Assembly: GCA_001970855.1 (NCBI GenBank)
Contig: LSSN01001441.1
Coordinates: 1-33,170, forward strand
Direction of reading: 5' to 3'
Length of the DNA: 33,170 bases
DNA from: Smittium culicis
Lineage: Eukaryota > Kickxellomycota > Harpellomycetes > Harpellales > Legeriomycetaceae
This document shows, piece by piece, positions 22,101 to 33,170 of the stretch (within the stretch, counting starts at the first letter, position 1; each line of letters opens with the position of its first letter). The position numbers and the translations under genes are program-made. The notes under the pieces were generated by a model. The model saw nothing but the letters and a program-made list of their open reading frames with translations. It searched no databases and had not been told where the DNA came from.

Positions 22101-23502
22101 CTCGATAATCAAACAGAAAAGAGGAATAAATGGTTGGCCGTTAGTTGCAAATCTGCATCCGCAAAGCACGCGGGAATAAGAATGTACGACTCGGAATCCT
22201 TTAGACCTGCACAAAGAATCTCCACCAAAGGCGGAGAAAAAGTATTGAGCGATGCACCACCGCTACTATCGCACAACTTGACAGTTACCAGTATAGCATT
22301 TAAACCATTACCGAATAGTACAGCAAATAGCTCAGATTTAGCAACTGATGAAACTTTAATGCTTAGTGTTGGTAGAGATAGATCAATTTCGCTATTTAAA
22401 GCAGTAAATATCGATCAAAGTAAAGCTATCGATTCTGAAGCGAGTGTTGAGCCGTTTGAGCTAGTTCAGCATATTCCTAAGGCTCATACTAGAATTATTT
22501 GGGGTTGCTGTTGGTCACCAGATGGTATATTTTTCGGAACCGCGTCCCGAGACAAAACAGTAAGTAGAGCTAATTTTAATACATATAACGCACTTTCTAG
22601 CGCTAAAATAACAATAAAAAGATATATTCTTGTAATTCTGACCTCATTTATCTTTTTTGATTGATATTTATTTTTTGAACTGCTTTTATATCCAACAAAA
22701 GCTCTTTATTTAATTTTTTTTTTTATTGCCAAAATTATAAAACTTTACAGTATTAATTTGCTCATTTGCGTTTTACTAATAGGTCTCTATTTGGCTACTT
22801 GACCCTGCCTCAAAAGAATACTACAACGCTATTACTATAAAAACTTACGATGCTGCAACATCTATTTCGATCACAAACGCACCAGCATCTGATTCAACGT
22901 AAATCAATTTATATTTTATAACTTTTTCAAAAAATTTACATCTTCATTACAAAACTCGGCATACTTTTTACATTTCAGTCGTATATAGTAAATTTTAGCT
23001 TTAAAGTTTATACATACATATTAATCTTTGATTCTTGATCTATGATAGATATTGGATAGCTGTTGGTTTAGAAAATGGTGAAATAGTTATCTATTCTTGT
23101 TCGTTGGAACCAGAACCATCTGACGGTGCTCAAATAAGCAAAACATCACCTACTAAATACAAATCACCAATTGTTACTGAATTGGTCAAAATTCAAAAAG
23201 AGTAAGTATATCAAGCTATTCTAACAAATAACCTTTTTTTATTATTATACTTAATCCTTTACCTTTCATGTACATTTATTGTTTTTTTTCCCTGTGTTAT
23301 ACTTATTTTTTTTGAGCATTTTTAATTTTGTGAAATAAAACTTTGTCTTAATTTTTATAGATTTTCTCACAACTTGAAAGTGAATAAATTATCGTTCAGA
23401 CCAATTCTGCCAAACTCAGGCGCCAATTTAACACGAGCACAGCTGGCATCTTGCTCTTCGGATCATACTGTTAGAGTATTCAATATTTCTTGCCATGCTT
23501 AA
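19198..23502 (+). CDS. ELP2: Elp2, Elongator complex WD40 subunit (12 exons)
   Basis: Exons: 19198-19362, 19451-19523, 19597-19679, 19762-19915, 20003-20205, 20318-20673, 20805-21218, 21337-21689, 21811-22559, 22783-22898, 23049-23201 and 23361-23502. All joins are in phase and give 986 residues. Elp2 forms two WD40 propellers in the Elongator core (Elp1-3), which modifies wobble uridines of tRNAs. Seen: repeated GH..(R/W)..S / SGS.D..LKIW units such as SGSSDNTLKIW, TSSVDGLIKVW, SSGSQDRYCRLW and SRDKTVSIW. Elp2 landmarks GHEDWITSL, SAHDGWIHSVSW, GRYFLTHSSDKTSR and LWPETEKLYGHPYE are present. It is longer than yeast (788) or human (826); much of the excess is an acidic/Ser-rich linker and a loop in exon 9. 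A CAGGTAAGC inside exon 9 (22054) is a donor-like sequence read through here. Convergent with GFA1. Confidence 0.93.
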
Positions 23503-23895
23503 GAAAATAAAAATTATTAACCCATCTCATATGCTAATCTTGAAGAATAAAGTAACATGCACTAAATAACTCGTATATATTTACTTTTCAAACATATTCG
23601 CATTTTTTAGCTTTTTAAGTTACTGTGTCCATTAAATATATTTTACAAATGAAAATTATTTTTTATTTTAGTCATATAAAGCAAATATTTATCATAAAAA
23701 ACAATACATAGTTTGAAAATATCGTCTTAAAAAATGCATGAAAGTAACTTGCGATATAAATTATTACAAAATAAATGAGCGGAATTTAGATGTATTTTAT
23801 TTTTCATATTAGGAATAGATATTATATAAGGATATTTGATAAAGATTTTAATGTTCGCTTTAAGTTGTATATTGAGGGATATTAGTAATTACAGA
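23503..23895. terminator. Convergent 3' flanks of ELP2 and GFA1
   Basis: 393 bp between two stop codons facing each other. It should hold both 3' UTRs and polyadenylation sites. Several AATAAA-like hexamers occur on both strands. No gene seen. Confidence 0.4.
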
Positions 23896-26134
<2,239 letters not shown>

Positions 26135-26189
26135 GGTTGTTATAAAGTTTTAGTGATGGTTGTAGGAGTATAGGGATTAGACAGATACA

Positions 26190-26213
26190 AATATAGTATA
26201 TTATTATATATAA
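26190..26213 (-). promoter_or_regulatory. Candidate TATA region of GFA1
   Basis: A TATATAATAATATACTATAT-like run on the - strand, about 55-80 bp upstream of the GFA1 ATG, is in the usual position for a fungal TATA element. In DNA this AT-rich the call is weak. Confidence 0.25.
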
Positions 26214-26466
26214 CTAGATATTTTCTAGGATTTATTTTATTTTTTATACAAATGATGTTAGGAATTGCTATACTTGGCAGCTTTTATATAGTTTTTTTAA
26301 TATTTGGCAAAAACAAGAAAGGCTATAATTAGAAACTGTGAACTAAATTAGAGGAAATGATAAATGGAATAAAGGGAAAGAAAGTATAATTAAAATGGCT
26401 GGAGAAATGTATTTGATTTGGCGTTGGATTTCATTAAAATGATTGAGCATAGTAAAAAACGGTAAA

Positions 26467-26646
26467 TTAATAAAAGTTTGATTGTTGTCGCTCTACTATA
26501 TTATATTCTTCATTCAATTTTTTTCTATCTCGAAACAAGTTGAATGATTTCCAACGACTAATTTCACGCCAATTGATGCTGTTTGGGGCATAATAATCGA
26601 GCAAGCATTTAAAATCGATTTGCCAATTGCCCCCATAAATGCGCAT
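26467..26646 (-). CDS. Short ORF, possibly a remnant, unassigned
   Basis: A 59-codon ORF from ATG 26646. It begins MRIYGGNWQIDF, continues with CLLDYYAPNSINWREISRW and ends QQSNFY. Base composition and the spread of charged and aromatic residues look coding. The spaced tryptophans (GGNW, INWRE, SRWKSF) recall one Myb/SANT-type helix-turn-helix repeat, but I cannot assign it. No splice partners were found. It is head-to-head with the + strand candidate at 26712. Confidence 0.3.
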   Translation of the reverse strand: MRIYGGNWQIDFKCLLDYYAPNSINWREISRWKSFNLFRDRKKLNEEYNIVERQQSNFY

Positions 26647-26711
26647 ATCTATCGATACCAATTGTTATCTATAAATCTGCGGGATATATATAATGCTTAT
26701 CACATCGTGCA

Positions 26712-27070
26712 ATGTTGGGAATGCTTGCTCGCACCGCTTTGGTAATAACATGTAGTATTACAGAACCATACCAAATCCTGATTAGTCGCTAATCTTTTTG
26801 CAGTTATATATTGGGTAAGTTTTCGCGATAAACATTACTTTTTAGTAAAAGGTTAGATAGAAATATAATCTGAGCGCAGAGAAAATGTTGGGGTGATAAT
26901 ATGGTCTAACAACTTATTTCGAGAATCTACATCGAGTGCGTATGAGCCATGAACTAATAGCATACTTGGTTGAATATGAAAAACAACTCGGGAAAGAATT
27001 GAAATTTCTTGATATTAGTACCAATCGAGATGTTTTTACACTAATCTTCTCACCCAAAAGACCTGAATAA
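26712..27070 (+). CDS. Possible small spliced gene with overlapping +1 frame, weakly antizyme-like
   Basis: ATG 26712 opens MLGMLARTAL, ending at donor GTAATA (exon 26712-26741). A GCTAAT branch and TTTTTGCAG acceptor lead to an 11-nt exon (26804-26814) with donor GTAAGT. The acceptor GCGCAG opens 26880. The joined frame is 37 codons ending ...SSAYEP-TGA (26950-26952). Overlapping this stop in the +1 frame is an ORF (ATG 26942 to TAA 27070) containing LVEYEKQLGKELKFL and STNRD. This resembles the core helix-strand block of ornithine decarboxylase antizymes (LLEFAEEQL...F...KNR.D), which are made by +1 frameshifting at such a stop. The combined product (about 76 residues) is far too short for an antizyme and lacks its C-terminal strands. 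It may be a fragment, a different gene or chance. A TATATATAA lies at 26685-26693. Confidence 0.25.
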
Positions 27071-27429
27071 GTTCAAGTATGCACATTTAATAACAATACT
27101 ATTTATGTGTCTATTCTCGTATAAAAAAATTGTTGGGAGATGATTTAGGTAAAAACGTTTAGATTTTGGCGAATAGGATTTGTTTCTGAGACTCACACGA
27201 CCAATTTATCAAAGCCATTGGACCTGTTTAGTAATTGAGAGAAATCTAACATGCAAAGCGTAACAAAAGCCAATATAAGTATATTCATAACCGAGTAACG
27301 CTACTAAAATAATCTAGATAAGTTGGCATATCTAATAATCAATGAACTGCGAATAGATTAAATATAGTAAAATGTGTACAATGAATAAGGTGCAGAAATG
27401 CTGGAGTTTCATAGTTATTTTTTCCCATA
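27071..27429. other. Intergenic, no gene seen
   Basis: No exon chain found. Short open stretches near 27180 on the + strand do not join convincingly to the preceding candidate. Confidence 0.35.
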
Positions 27430-27660
27430 CAATTGTTGTTTGATTGTTAGGGACCTCGCAATGCATGGAATTGACAGGGTATTTGATATGCTCTGTCCAA
27501 TAGAAACAGCTAGCCACTATATGATTTTCCTTGCCTTTTTCATTCTATTTCCTCAGCCCTTTTTCGCCCAACTAATTTCCACGTTTATTAAATGCCGTTT
27601 CTATCATTCTCATCGTCGTAAAAATACATTTTTATTAAAGGATTTACATCATTCAAAAGC
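27430..27660 (-). pseudogene. Stop-interrupted coding-like stretch, possibly transposase remnant
   Basis: Less AT-rich than its flanks. On the - strand, peptides broken by stops read YDDENDRNGI, then WKLVGRKRAEE, then LFLLDRAYQIPCQF. Order and rough spacing recall the C-terminal half of piggyBac-type (DDE_Tnp_1_7) transposases: GVD..D(Q/R), then GRK..KWW, then FLLD.A..N. A MITE of that type starts 170 bp away. The resemblance is short and by eye only. The + strand also has a 97-codon ORF (27398-27691) that is hydrophobic and unassigned, and could instead be the coding strand. Confidence 0.2.
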
Positions 27661-27830
27661 TGTTAATATACTACACAAAATTTACCTATAATAACTAAAC
27701 ACTCTCGTCATATTGCGTACAGTGACATAATTAATGCAATTTAATTTTAGCGCTAATTTAGCCATGTGATTCAAATCCATTACTCTGATCTGTTTCAACT
27801 CAAGTCGCTAATTCATTTCCCTCTGTTCGT

Positions 27831-28030
27831 TTAACTATTCCATATGCCAGCATTCTTAAAAAATTTTAAATATCATAATTGGACACGCCAATAAAAAGCT
27901 ATTTATTATTGGTTATGCTATGGATAATTAGCCAATAAAATATTGTGATTAACTATTATTTTATCAGTTTGACATTTGGTTGGGTTTTTATGGTAGACCA
28001 AAAAATGCCAGCCGTCCCTGAAAGAATTAA
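27831..28030 (-). mobile_element. piggyBac-type MITE copy (200 bp)
   Basis: TTAA at 27831-27834 is followed by CTATTCCATATGCCAGCATTC, matching CCCTTTCTCGTCCAACATTC. The right end is GGTAGACCAAAAAATGCCAGCCGTCCCTGAAAGAA-like sequence before TTAA (28027-28030). Same orientation as 4369-4566. Diverged but collinear end to end. Confidence 0.65.
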
Positions 28031-29245
28031 ACCTTCTCAGGTTTAAATTAACATTTACCCCTACTTTCTTCAGACCTGCTAAGTTTTCTAAACAACTTGC
28101 ATAGGCTTAATGCTCGTATAAGACTCTATTTTAAATATCCGTCATTAGACATCGAATCTCACAGCACTTGCAATCTCACTTAAATTTTAAAAATCATGTG
28201 TCCAAATCATTTTGACTCTTAAAATAGAACTGTCCAAACCCGGAAATAAATTTCAAATGTTAATTTGTACTTACATTTACATAAGTCAACAGCTGTAGTC
28301 GCAATAATATATGCATTCTCGTACTATCTTTTAAATCGGCAAGAAAACAGACTAATAATTCCTAATTATGGAATACCAAATTTTCATTAAAAAAAAATAA
28401 TAACAGCTTTAGAAGACATTTAATTTGAATCTATTTATGGAAATTGTACCAAAGCTATAACATTTTACCCAATAAAAAAAATTTTTTTTGAGCTGAAGAA
28501 TGTAATCCATTGTAGACAAACTACTTACTCCTAAGCTTGCACAATCCCAACCTTGATTAGATATGTTAAAAAAATACTTTAAGCTATTAACGCGCGTCCT
28601 TTATTTAATATTATGTTTTATAAAAACTATATCTACCATACACAGATTAATCGCCAAGAGCAAAAAAAGAAATATGTATATGCACATAATTTTTTAATTT
28701 TCTTTGTGAAATCAAATATTTCACAAGACATATCCAAATATATTCCAGCTGTAGGCTAGGCTCAACAATCTCTAGCAAAAAATGCAAATTTTATCAGCCA
28801 ATAATAAGAAATGGCTTTGATTTTTAATTTATATACCAACTTAATTACTTAATCTAACAATTTACATAATATCACACTCCACTCCCCCCCCCCGCCAAAA
28901 AAATTTTTTAAACGCGAAAATTATCGCGCATTAAATTATACCCAAATTTTATTACGAAACTCGGAAACATGGAAACTAATTTTAATATCCATAAATAAAG
29001 AAAAAACTATTATTAAAGATGAAAAATTCTTTTTTTTTCTTTTTTCTTGGACTAAGTCATCTATCAAAAATTATTACTTTTAAATTTATTAATAGTACCT
29101 TCATTTTAATAAAATTATAAATATAAATAATTATATTCTATTATGTAGCTAATAGTGCTAGATTATAATGTGCTATAAGAAATTAAATTTAAATTAATTC
29201 TATGCTTCCAGGTGTAATTATTTTGGAGTTAGAACTTTTTTTTTT
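28031..29245. other. 1.2-kb intergenic, no gene seen
   Basis: Very AT-rich, with a C10 run at 28884-28893 and long A/T runs. A short - strand stretch near 28230-28330 has closely spaced cysteine codons (CIYYCDYSC, then LCKCK in another frame) that could be a decayed cysteine-rich domain. Not strong enough to annotate separately. Confidence 0.4.
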
Positions 29246-31699
29246 TCATTTATTCACATTGATTTGCTTCTTCATTATTTTTAGCGGATGCGCCTCGGTG
29301 TTGAACACGTACTCGTCAAATGAAATGTAATCAATAGGACTGAAAAGCAGATACAAGTACTTCAACGTTTCGCCTAGGAAAAAGCTATTTTATCGACATA
29401 AGTATTATAAATATATAAATCAAAATTAATTTAAACCAAAAAAAAAAAATCAAAAAGTTAAAATATTGTAAACTAAAAAACATATTTACCTTTCCATGGA
29501 GTTGGAATAATTTAGACCTATGTTTTCTTTTGTTACATCGTCAATAGCTGAATATGCAACTGGTGTCTTTGTATATTTCTCAATTGCCAAAAAAATTTTC
29601 CATCCTTTTTCCTAAAAATAAAATTAAAATTTAAAGCTTTATAGATCCATTAATACTAAAAATATATATATTCTGATTAAAAAAATAGTTACTCTATACT
29701 TCTCATCCTTGGTAAGCCTGTATAATACCATTAAACTTTCAACAGTTTCTACAAATATATACATACATTTATTAAAAATTTATATTATATTAATATTATC
29801 ATTTCAGAATTAATTTAATTTAAATACCTGGGCGAAGAAGATAGTTACGGCTTAGATATACATAATCTAAACCCTTTGGATCTGTACTGCGCTCGATAGT
29901 TTCGCTTGGGACAGAAAACTCGGGTTTATTTCCTAAACCCATAAAAACAACGTTTTCAGGACTAAGTCCTGATGGGCTATTTTTATAAAAATTGTAGCAA
30001 GTCTCAGTTAGCTCTTCGGCTAACAAAAGGTCGCTAGGTCGGCCAAGTTCTTTACTACCCAAAGCCAATAGACCAGGATAGAAACACGACTACACTCACA
30101 TAAATATTAACAAAATAAACATCGAGATTAGAACGGAAATAAAATTGGTGATAAAAAAAACTATATAAAATCTTTGTTACCAAGTGGTCCATTTTACCGT
30201 TAGGTTTATAAGATCCCGAGTTTAGCTCGGTAATAAATGTAAGCTTTTCTCCAACTTTTTTTTTAAGAATTAAATGTTTTTTCACGGATTCAACTGATTG
30301 GATATCTGAAAATATTTGTAAAATATGAAGAAGTGTCTTTATTTATTTTTTTGAAATTTGATGTATATATAATATATGTTTTATTACACATTCGCTTGTA
30401 TTGCTCTCCAGATCTGTTGTTTAGAATGTACATTTTAAGCAAATATTCATAAAAACTGTCACCCATGGCACCAAGAGAAATAGGCCCTATAATTTAAGAA
30501 AAAGGTAAATAAAGTAATGAAAAAAATAGCAATTAATAAATAATATTCTGTACCGCTAAACTGCTTATTAAAATTATCGAAAAATATTGGGTAAAGACCG
30601 GGAATTTTAGTTGGAGTTTTATCGATGATATCAATAATATTCTGAGTCTACTCACAAAGTAAGAATAAATTAATTTAGTAATATTCATTGGTATACTTCT
30701 TTTAGTTATAAATTTCTTATAATAAATCACCTTGTTATAATATTTCATGTTTCCTGTAAGTTCACTTAATTTAAAATATTCAAGTTGCAATGTCCCCATT
30801 TCTGCTATATTAGTTCCACTTCCTGTTGGAGTTTTTCTAAAACATAGTAATTAAACATCAGCATTTCTCTAGAATTAAGTATTCGATAAACATTAATGTT
30901 AAGATAGTTTCGTACGCGTTGATGTTCATGTGGGTAGTTGGAATTCCTGAGGCTTGATTGATACAAGGATAAAGCGCTTCTCCTACTTCCACAGCTTTAT
31001 CTAAAAGGATTTTCTCGCCACTTAACTCGTAAGCACTTAAAAGACCTCCTAGGCAGCGAATAACAGATTCGAACAGTGATGCGGAATGGAAGTCAGTCTA
31101 AAATTATATAACTTTAATATCTAATTAATTGAAATAGAAATAAAAAATAAGCTTACTGTTTGGTTAAAATTGATATTTGGAACATGAGCTACTGCTTCGT
31201 TAAATTCTTCTTTCATGCCCATTATGTATAGGGTATCAAGCGAATCTAATAGAGTTACGCTCCAACTATATAGTATACATATTCAAATAATGACCAATAA
31301 ATCATTTTCAAAAAAAAAAAAAAAAACTGTATTTTAAACTAGAAATAGTAAAAATTACCCTCCCCATCTATAAATGTACATAAAAAATTCAATTAATATA
31401 AATTATGAAGGCTAAATTAAGTGTATTAAATATGAAGTGCGTGAAAATTACCTGTTATTCCAGCTTTTAGAAACAGGGTGTATTTCGTCTCTTCCAAAAG
31501 CAAACTTCGAATAACCCTTCCAAGCATGCTTCATAGCACCTTTAACTGCATTTCTTCTTTCTTCATTCAAATTATTTTGTTTTGATTGCCTTTTAGTACT
31601 TGGGCCATTATTTGAAGAAATATTGGTGAATATAAAATTCAGGAATACTATCGTCACAAACGTGGTAATTATTCTTTTTACCCACAGAGCTCTATTCAT
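29246..31699 (-). CDS. MNS1: Mns1, ER class I alpha-1,2-mannosidase, GH47 (12 exons)
   Basis: Exons 31699-31452, 31367-31359, 31265-31157, 31097-30916, 30836-30731, 30647-30554, 30486-30388, 30305-30181, 30089-29828, 29748-29693, 29611-29490 and 29384-29246 join in phase to 516 residues (yeast 549). It trims one mannose from Man9GlcNAc2 in the ER lumen, which matures N-glycans and times ER-associated degradation. It is a type II protein: a short basic N-terminus, one transmembrane anchor (about 10-27), then the (alpha/alpha)7 barrel. GH47 motifs in order: [92 protein letters not shown], and near the end [11 protein letters not shown] and NTEAHPL. The Glu of RPETVES and the Asp of GDSF are expected acidic active-site residues; Thr of NTEAHPL binds calcium. 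Exon 2 is 9 nt and contributes the W-G of RWGGW. The fourth intron uses donor GTACGA, the fifth GTGATT. Confidence 0.93.
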
Positions 31700-32619
31700 C
31701 GTAATCTAGTATTCAGTTTATTAGTATGATTATTCTGAAAATTTTGAGATAAAGTATAGTTGTTGAAGCGTATTTAGCCTATTTAATGTAGGGAAATCGG
31801 ATGGTGACTACGATTTGAGCTATTTTGAACAGCTTGAATAGATTAAATCGCTAGGGCTTTTTTTAATTATTTCCAAGTGATAAGATCTTATGAAATGTAA
31901 ATATTCCTGAATATTTCACTTTTTATAAAGGAATCATACTAATACAAGAAACAGTATATATTTTTTTTAAAAGATATTGTAAATCGATTCTGTCCAAACA
32001 CTTTTTATTCCCAGTACAATTTCGTAATAAAAACTTAAAACAAATCATAGTCAATTCTTAATGGTTAGGGTTTTTTGAAGACTGTGTAAACTTGAATTAA
32101 TTCTCACCGTTGTTTATAGGAAATTTATAACTGTACAAATTATTGTGGATATAATTGGCCCTAAATACACGGCTAGTGAGATCTGTAGCAGCTATTGGCT
32201 GGAGCAAATAGAACAATTTTTAGTTTACGATTAATACATTTTCAAATAGCTTACTAAGCTTATTTAAACTCTAAGCTAAATTGGAACAGATATGATATCT
32301 ATCAATACTCATAAAGTCATTAAAAATAAACGATTATATAACACCAACGCCGTTATATCCACACACCATATACCCTGAGCTATTCATATCCAAAAAACTT
32401 CCAAAAACTAAGATATTTAGCCAATTATACTACAAAAGAATTTGAATTTGATTTAAAAGATTTTTCTTTATTTAAAAAATTGTTATCTGTCTAAAATATA
32501 ATCTTTTGGTCTCTTTTTATACTTTAAGTATTCTAATTCTTCATTTCTCTAGTTTTAAGAATACTTAACACGCAAATTATAATACATGAAACACATTGAT
32601 CTAACACTTATTTTTCCTT
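31700..32619. other. Intergenic, MNS1 promoter and flank
   Basis: AT-rich DNA between MNS1 and the retrotransposon end. No gene, tRNA or MITE copy recognised. Confidence 0.45.
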
Positions 32620-32754
32620 TGTAGAAAGAAAATATTAATGATTCACTCTTTTTAATAACACATTATATTTCATATACTGTAAGATAATTCGAATTCAAGT
32701 GTTTGTAGAAAGATTAGTAATTCTCAAATATAATTATACTGATCCCTTTCTACA
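32620..32754 (-). repeat. Candidate 3' LTR of the retrotransposon (135 bp)
   Basis: On the - strand it starts TGTAGAAAG (32754-32746) and ends CTTTCTACA (32628-32620), a perfect 9-bp terminal inverted repeat of the TG...CA type. The pol stop codon TAG lies in its first bases. A third CTTTCTACA at 32712-32704 offers an alternative, implausibly short end. No clear purine tract precedes it and the 5' LTR is outside the window, so the ends are unproven. Confidence 0.35.
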
Positions 32755-33170
32755 AAGAATTATCCTTTTTATTGGTTTGACTTATATTTCCATCCAACGT
32801 TCCCGCACTCAAATGGGAATCCCCATGACGCTGGATATACTCGAAAAGCCTTGATATATGATAAGTATGTTCTTTTCCTTTTTCATTCTTCACTTTATAT
32901 AGGTTATGTGTAATTTTTTCTTGAATTTCGTATGGGCCTTTATATCGTGGATCTGTCTTTGTACGTACAGACTTCTTCCTAATCTTATAATCTAATATCA
33001 TAACTAGATCTCCTACTACAAAATGTGGTACACACGTTGCAGACACAGACTGTCTTTCGTTTTCAACTCTTGCTAGCAAATTCTCATCCAATTCTACATC
33101 CCTGGAGTTATGATCCGGTTTGTTAATCAGTTCGTGGCCGTGAATTAATGTAGCTTCTACTCCAAACATG
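32750..33170 (-). mobile_element. Ty3/gypsy-type pol, integrase C-terminus (partial)
   Basis: 139 residues, open to the window end. The piece starts at FGVEATLI, the segment just after the integrase core in Ty3/gypsy polyproteins. It then carries a basic stretch (VVGDLVMILDYKIRKKSVRTK) and the GPY/F-type module DPRYKGPYEIQEK..HNLYKV, which in this group follows the catalytic core and takes part in DNA binding or target choice. A short hydrophilic tail ends in KKDNSL-stop. The first Met in view is internal, not a start. Protease, reverse transcriptase, RNase H and the integrase core would lie beyond the right edge. There is no internal stop or frameshift in the visible part, so the element may be fairly young. 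Confidence 0.85.

Noticed and set aside
26942..27070. Resemblance of the +1 ORF to the TFIIH subunit Tfb5/GTF2H5 (LGK..F...DI)
   Set aside because: The conserved N-terminal KG.L..CDP block is absent and the C-terminal helix is missing.
27700..27800. GATTCAAATCC resembling a tRNA T-loop
   Set aside because: No matching acceptor stem, D-arm or anticodon arm in the 70 nt upstream.

Overview
The window is AT-rich nuclear DNA of a eukaryote, most likely an early-diverging fungus. The reasons are the gene set (Irc3-type mitochondrial helicase, NMA111, CLU1, SF3B5/Ysf3, ELP2, GFA1, MNS1), short introns of mostly 60-140 nt with CTAAT-like branch sites, and TTAA-inserting repeats. A gut fungus of the Harpellales (Smittium-like) would fit, but that is inference from base composition and gene style.

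Layout. 38-2907 (+): an Irc3-like DEAH helicase with a 14-nt exon that carries the Walker A motif. 3411-4566: a cluster of about 198-bp non-autonomous elements with TTAA ends (piggyBac-type MITEs), one nested inside another. 5501-8855 (+): NMA111, a nuclear HtrA-type protease. 9240-9437 and 9629-9826: two more MITE copies. 9883-10262 (+): a possible small spliced gene. 10802-11327 (-): a small multi-pass membrane protein. 11674-15837 (-): CLU1, intronless. 15838-17860: no gene seen. 17861-18422 (-): SF3B5/Ysf3, five tiny exons, found only by splicing by eye. 19198-23502 (+): ELP2 in 12 exons. 23896-26134 (-): GFA1 in 3 exons. 26467-27070: two weak ORFs and a putative small spliced gene with an overlapping +1 frame. 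27831-28030: another MITE. 29246-31699 (-): MNS1 (ER class I alpha-mannosidase) in 12 exons, one only 9 nt long. 32620-33170 (-): 3' end of a Ty3/gypsy-type retrotransposon running off the window.

The genes are unrelated housekeeping functions: mitochondrial DNA and mitochondrial distribution (IRC3, CLU1), splicing (SF3B5), tRNA modification (ELP2), hexosamine supply (GFA1), N-glycan trimming (MNS1) and protein quality control (NMA111). There is no evident operon-like or cluster logic. For the six spliced genes with recognised products, exon joins were worked out by hand and close in frame from start to stop (32 introns). The weaker joins are flagged in their entries.
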